6,468 bases of DNA from Deltaproteobacteria bacterium (GTDB lineage Bacteria; Myxococcota; Polyangia; Polyangiales; B10-G4). Location of the stretch: contig JAFDCW010000460.1 in the NCBI GenBank assembly GCA_019312705.1, positions 1 to 6,468 on the forward strand, written 5' to 3'. The position numbers and the translations under genes were made by a program. Below the pieces are notes generated by a model. The model had not been told where the DNA came from and did not search any database. It was given only the letters and a program-made list of their open reading frames with translations. This document shows, piece after piece, positions 5,919 through 6,468 of this stretch. How positions within the stretch are numbered: the stretch's first letter is position 1; each line of letters begins with the position of its first letter.

Positions 5919-5936
5919 GCATACTCATGGGTATGC
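5919..5936. promoter_or_regulatory. Candidate TetR operator overlapping the tetR start codon
   Basis: GCATACTC-AT-GGGTATGC is an 18-bp dyad with one mismatched pair (GCATACTC would pair perfectly with GAGTATGC). Its centre is the ATG at 5927. The same half-site occurs at 5813-5820. A dyad at the regulator's own start is the usual position for TetR-family autorepression; binding here would block transcription start or early elongation. Protein binding itself is inferred. Confidence 0.6.
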
Positions 5937-6468
5937 CCGCCATCGACCACGATTCTCTGCCCGCCTCCGGAACGACCGAAGGGTTGCCAGAGAATTCCAC
6001 CGCCGGGCGCATCCTCGCTGCGGCTGCGGACGCCTTCGTCGCCGGTACTTACGCCGACGTGACCGTCGACCAGGTGGCCGAGGCCGCCGAGGTGACCAAG
6101 GGCGCCGTCTATCATCACTTCCGGACCAAAGAAGCCCTCTACGTCGCCATGGTCCACCGCGACCTCGCCCGCAAGCGCGAGACGCTCCGGGGCGCCATCG
6201 ACTTCGAGGGCACCAGCCAGGACCGCCTGCGCGCCCTGACCGGGGTGTTCCTCGCGCTGCCGCCGACCGAGCGCCAGCTCATGCAGCTCATCCGGCGCGA
6301 CGCCAACGCCTTCTCGGGTCCAGTTCGGGCGGAGCTCGTCCGCGCCTACCAGGAAGCCCTGCCCGCCCTCGTCGAAGACGTCATCCGCGATGGCATCGGC
6401 CGCGGGGAGCTCGTGCCCGCCGACCCCCGGCTCCTGGCCTGGCAGTTCATCGCGAACGTCGAGGTGCT
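5927..6468 (+). CDS. TetR/AcrR-family transcriptional regulator, 3' end outside window
   Basis: One-component DNA-binding regulator; 180 codons are visible and the frame is open to the window end. Residues about 24-71 form the TetR DNA-binding domain: STAGRILAAAADAFVAGTYADVTVDQVAEAA is helix 1 to the start of the HTH, and VTKGAVYHHFRTKEALY (57-73) is the recognition helix with the family's GxxYHHFxxKExL signature. The remainder is the variable ligand-binding and dimerisation domain; its ligand cannot be inferred. Two in-frame ATGs (5927 and 5933) are possible starts; an in-frame TAG at 5915 excludes anything further upstream. I prefer 5927 because a weak GAG lies 7 nt before it, but 5933 is nearly as likely. 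The first ~20 residues are a flexible leader. The start lies inside an 18-bp dyad, implying autoregulation. It may also control unseen genes downstream; no matching site lies before the Mo-hydroxylase operon. Confidence 0.9.
   Translation, partial: MGMPAIDHDSLPASGTTEGLPENSTAGRILAAAADAFVAGTYADVTVDQVAEAAEVTKGAVYHHFRTKEALYVAMVHRDLARKRETLRGAIDFEGTSQDRLRALTGVFLALPPTERQLMQLIRRDANAFSGPVRAELVRAYQEALPALVEDVIRDGIGRGELVPADPRLLAWQFIANVEV

Overview
The window is very GC-rich bacterial chromosomal DNA, with codons dominated by GCC, CTC, GTC and GAC/GAG. It is densely packed, with overlapping genes, a TetR regulator, a hemerythrin-like protein and a molybdenum hydroxylase cluster. This fits a high-GC, Gram-negative-like free-living bacterium such as a myxobacterium or other proteobacterium. 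The sequence alone does not fix the phylum. I see no mobile element, CRISPR array, tRNA or rRNA.

Layout, left to right. (1) The 3' end of a hemerythrin (HHE) domain gene enters on the + strand and ends at 344. (2) A four-gene leftward operon fills 4695 to 328. In transcription order it encodes a [2Fe-2S] small subunit, a molybdopterin-binding large subunit, an FAD/[4Fe-4S] medium subunit and a MocA-like molybdenum cofactor cytidylyltransferase. Consecutive genes meet in 4-nt GTGA stop/start overlaps. (3) A 47-bp divergent gap separates this operon from a rightward gene (4743-5795) for a stand-alone DRE-TIM metallolyase of the isopropylmalate/homocitrate synthase type. (4) A 131-bp intergenic region carries two copies of an 18-bp dyad and a separate 8-bp-arm inverted repeat. 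(5) A TetR-family regulator starts inside the second dyad and runs off the right end.

The three enzyme subunits form a xanthine-dehydrogenase-family enzyme (Mo cofactor, 2 x [2Fe-2S], FAD). The medium subunit contains a four-cysteine loop with spacing C-x15-C-x7-C-x8-C, the spacing I recall for the extra [4Fe-4S] cluster of 4-hydroxybenzoyl-CoA reductase (HcrB). The large subunit also reads like HcrA rather than CO dehydrogenase or xanthine dehydrogenase. MocA would supply the cytidylated cofactor. The substrate is unknown: no CoA ligase, ring hydratase or dedicated ferredoxin lies in the window.

Two things deserve a second look. The 5' end of the medium-subunit gene appears to be missing. 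Its conserved FAD-binding sequence (GLLAGGTDLL) begins at about 1871, inside the end of the large-subunit gene in the -1 frame. There is no ATG, GTG or TTG upstream of it for well over 100 nt, and a perfect 15-nt inverted repeat sits at the junction. Separately, the paired dyads around the tetR start, 116 bp apart centre to centre, look like an autoregulatory operator pair.
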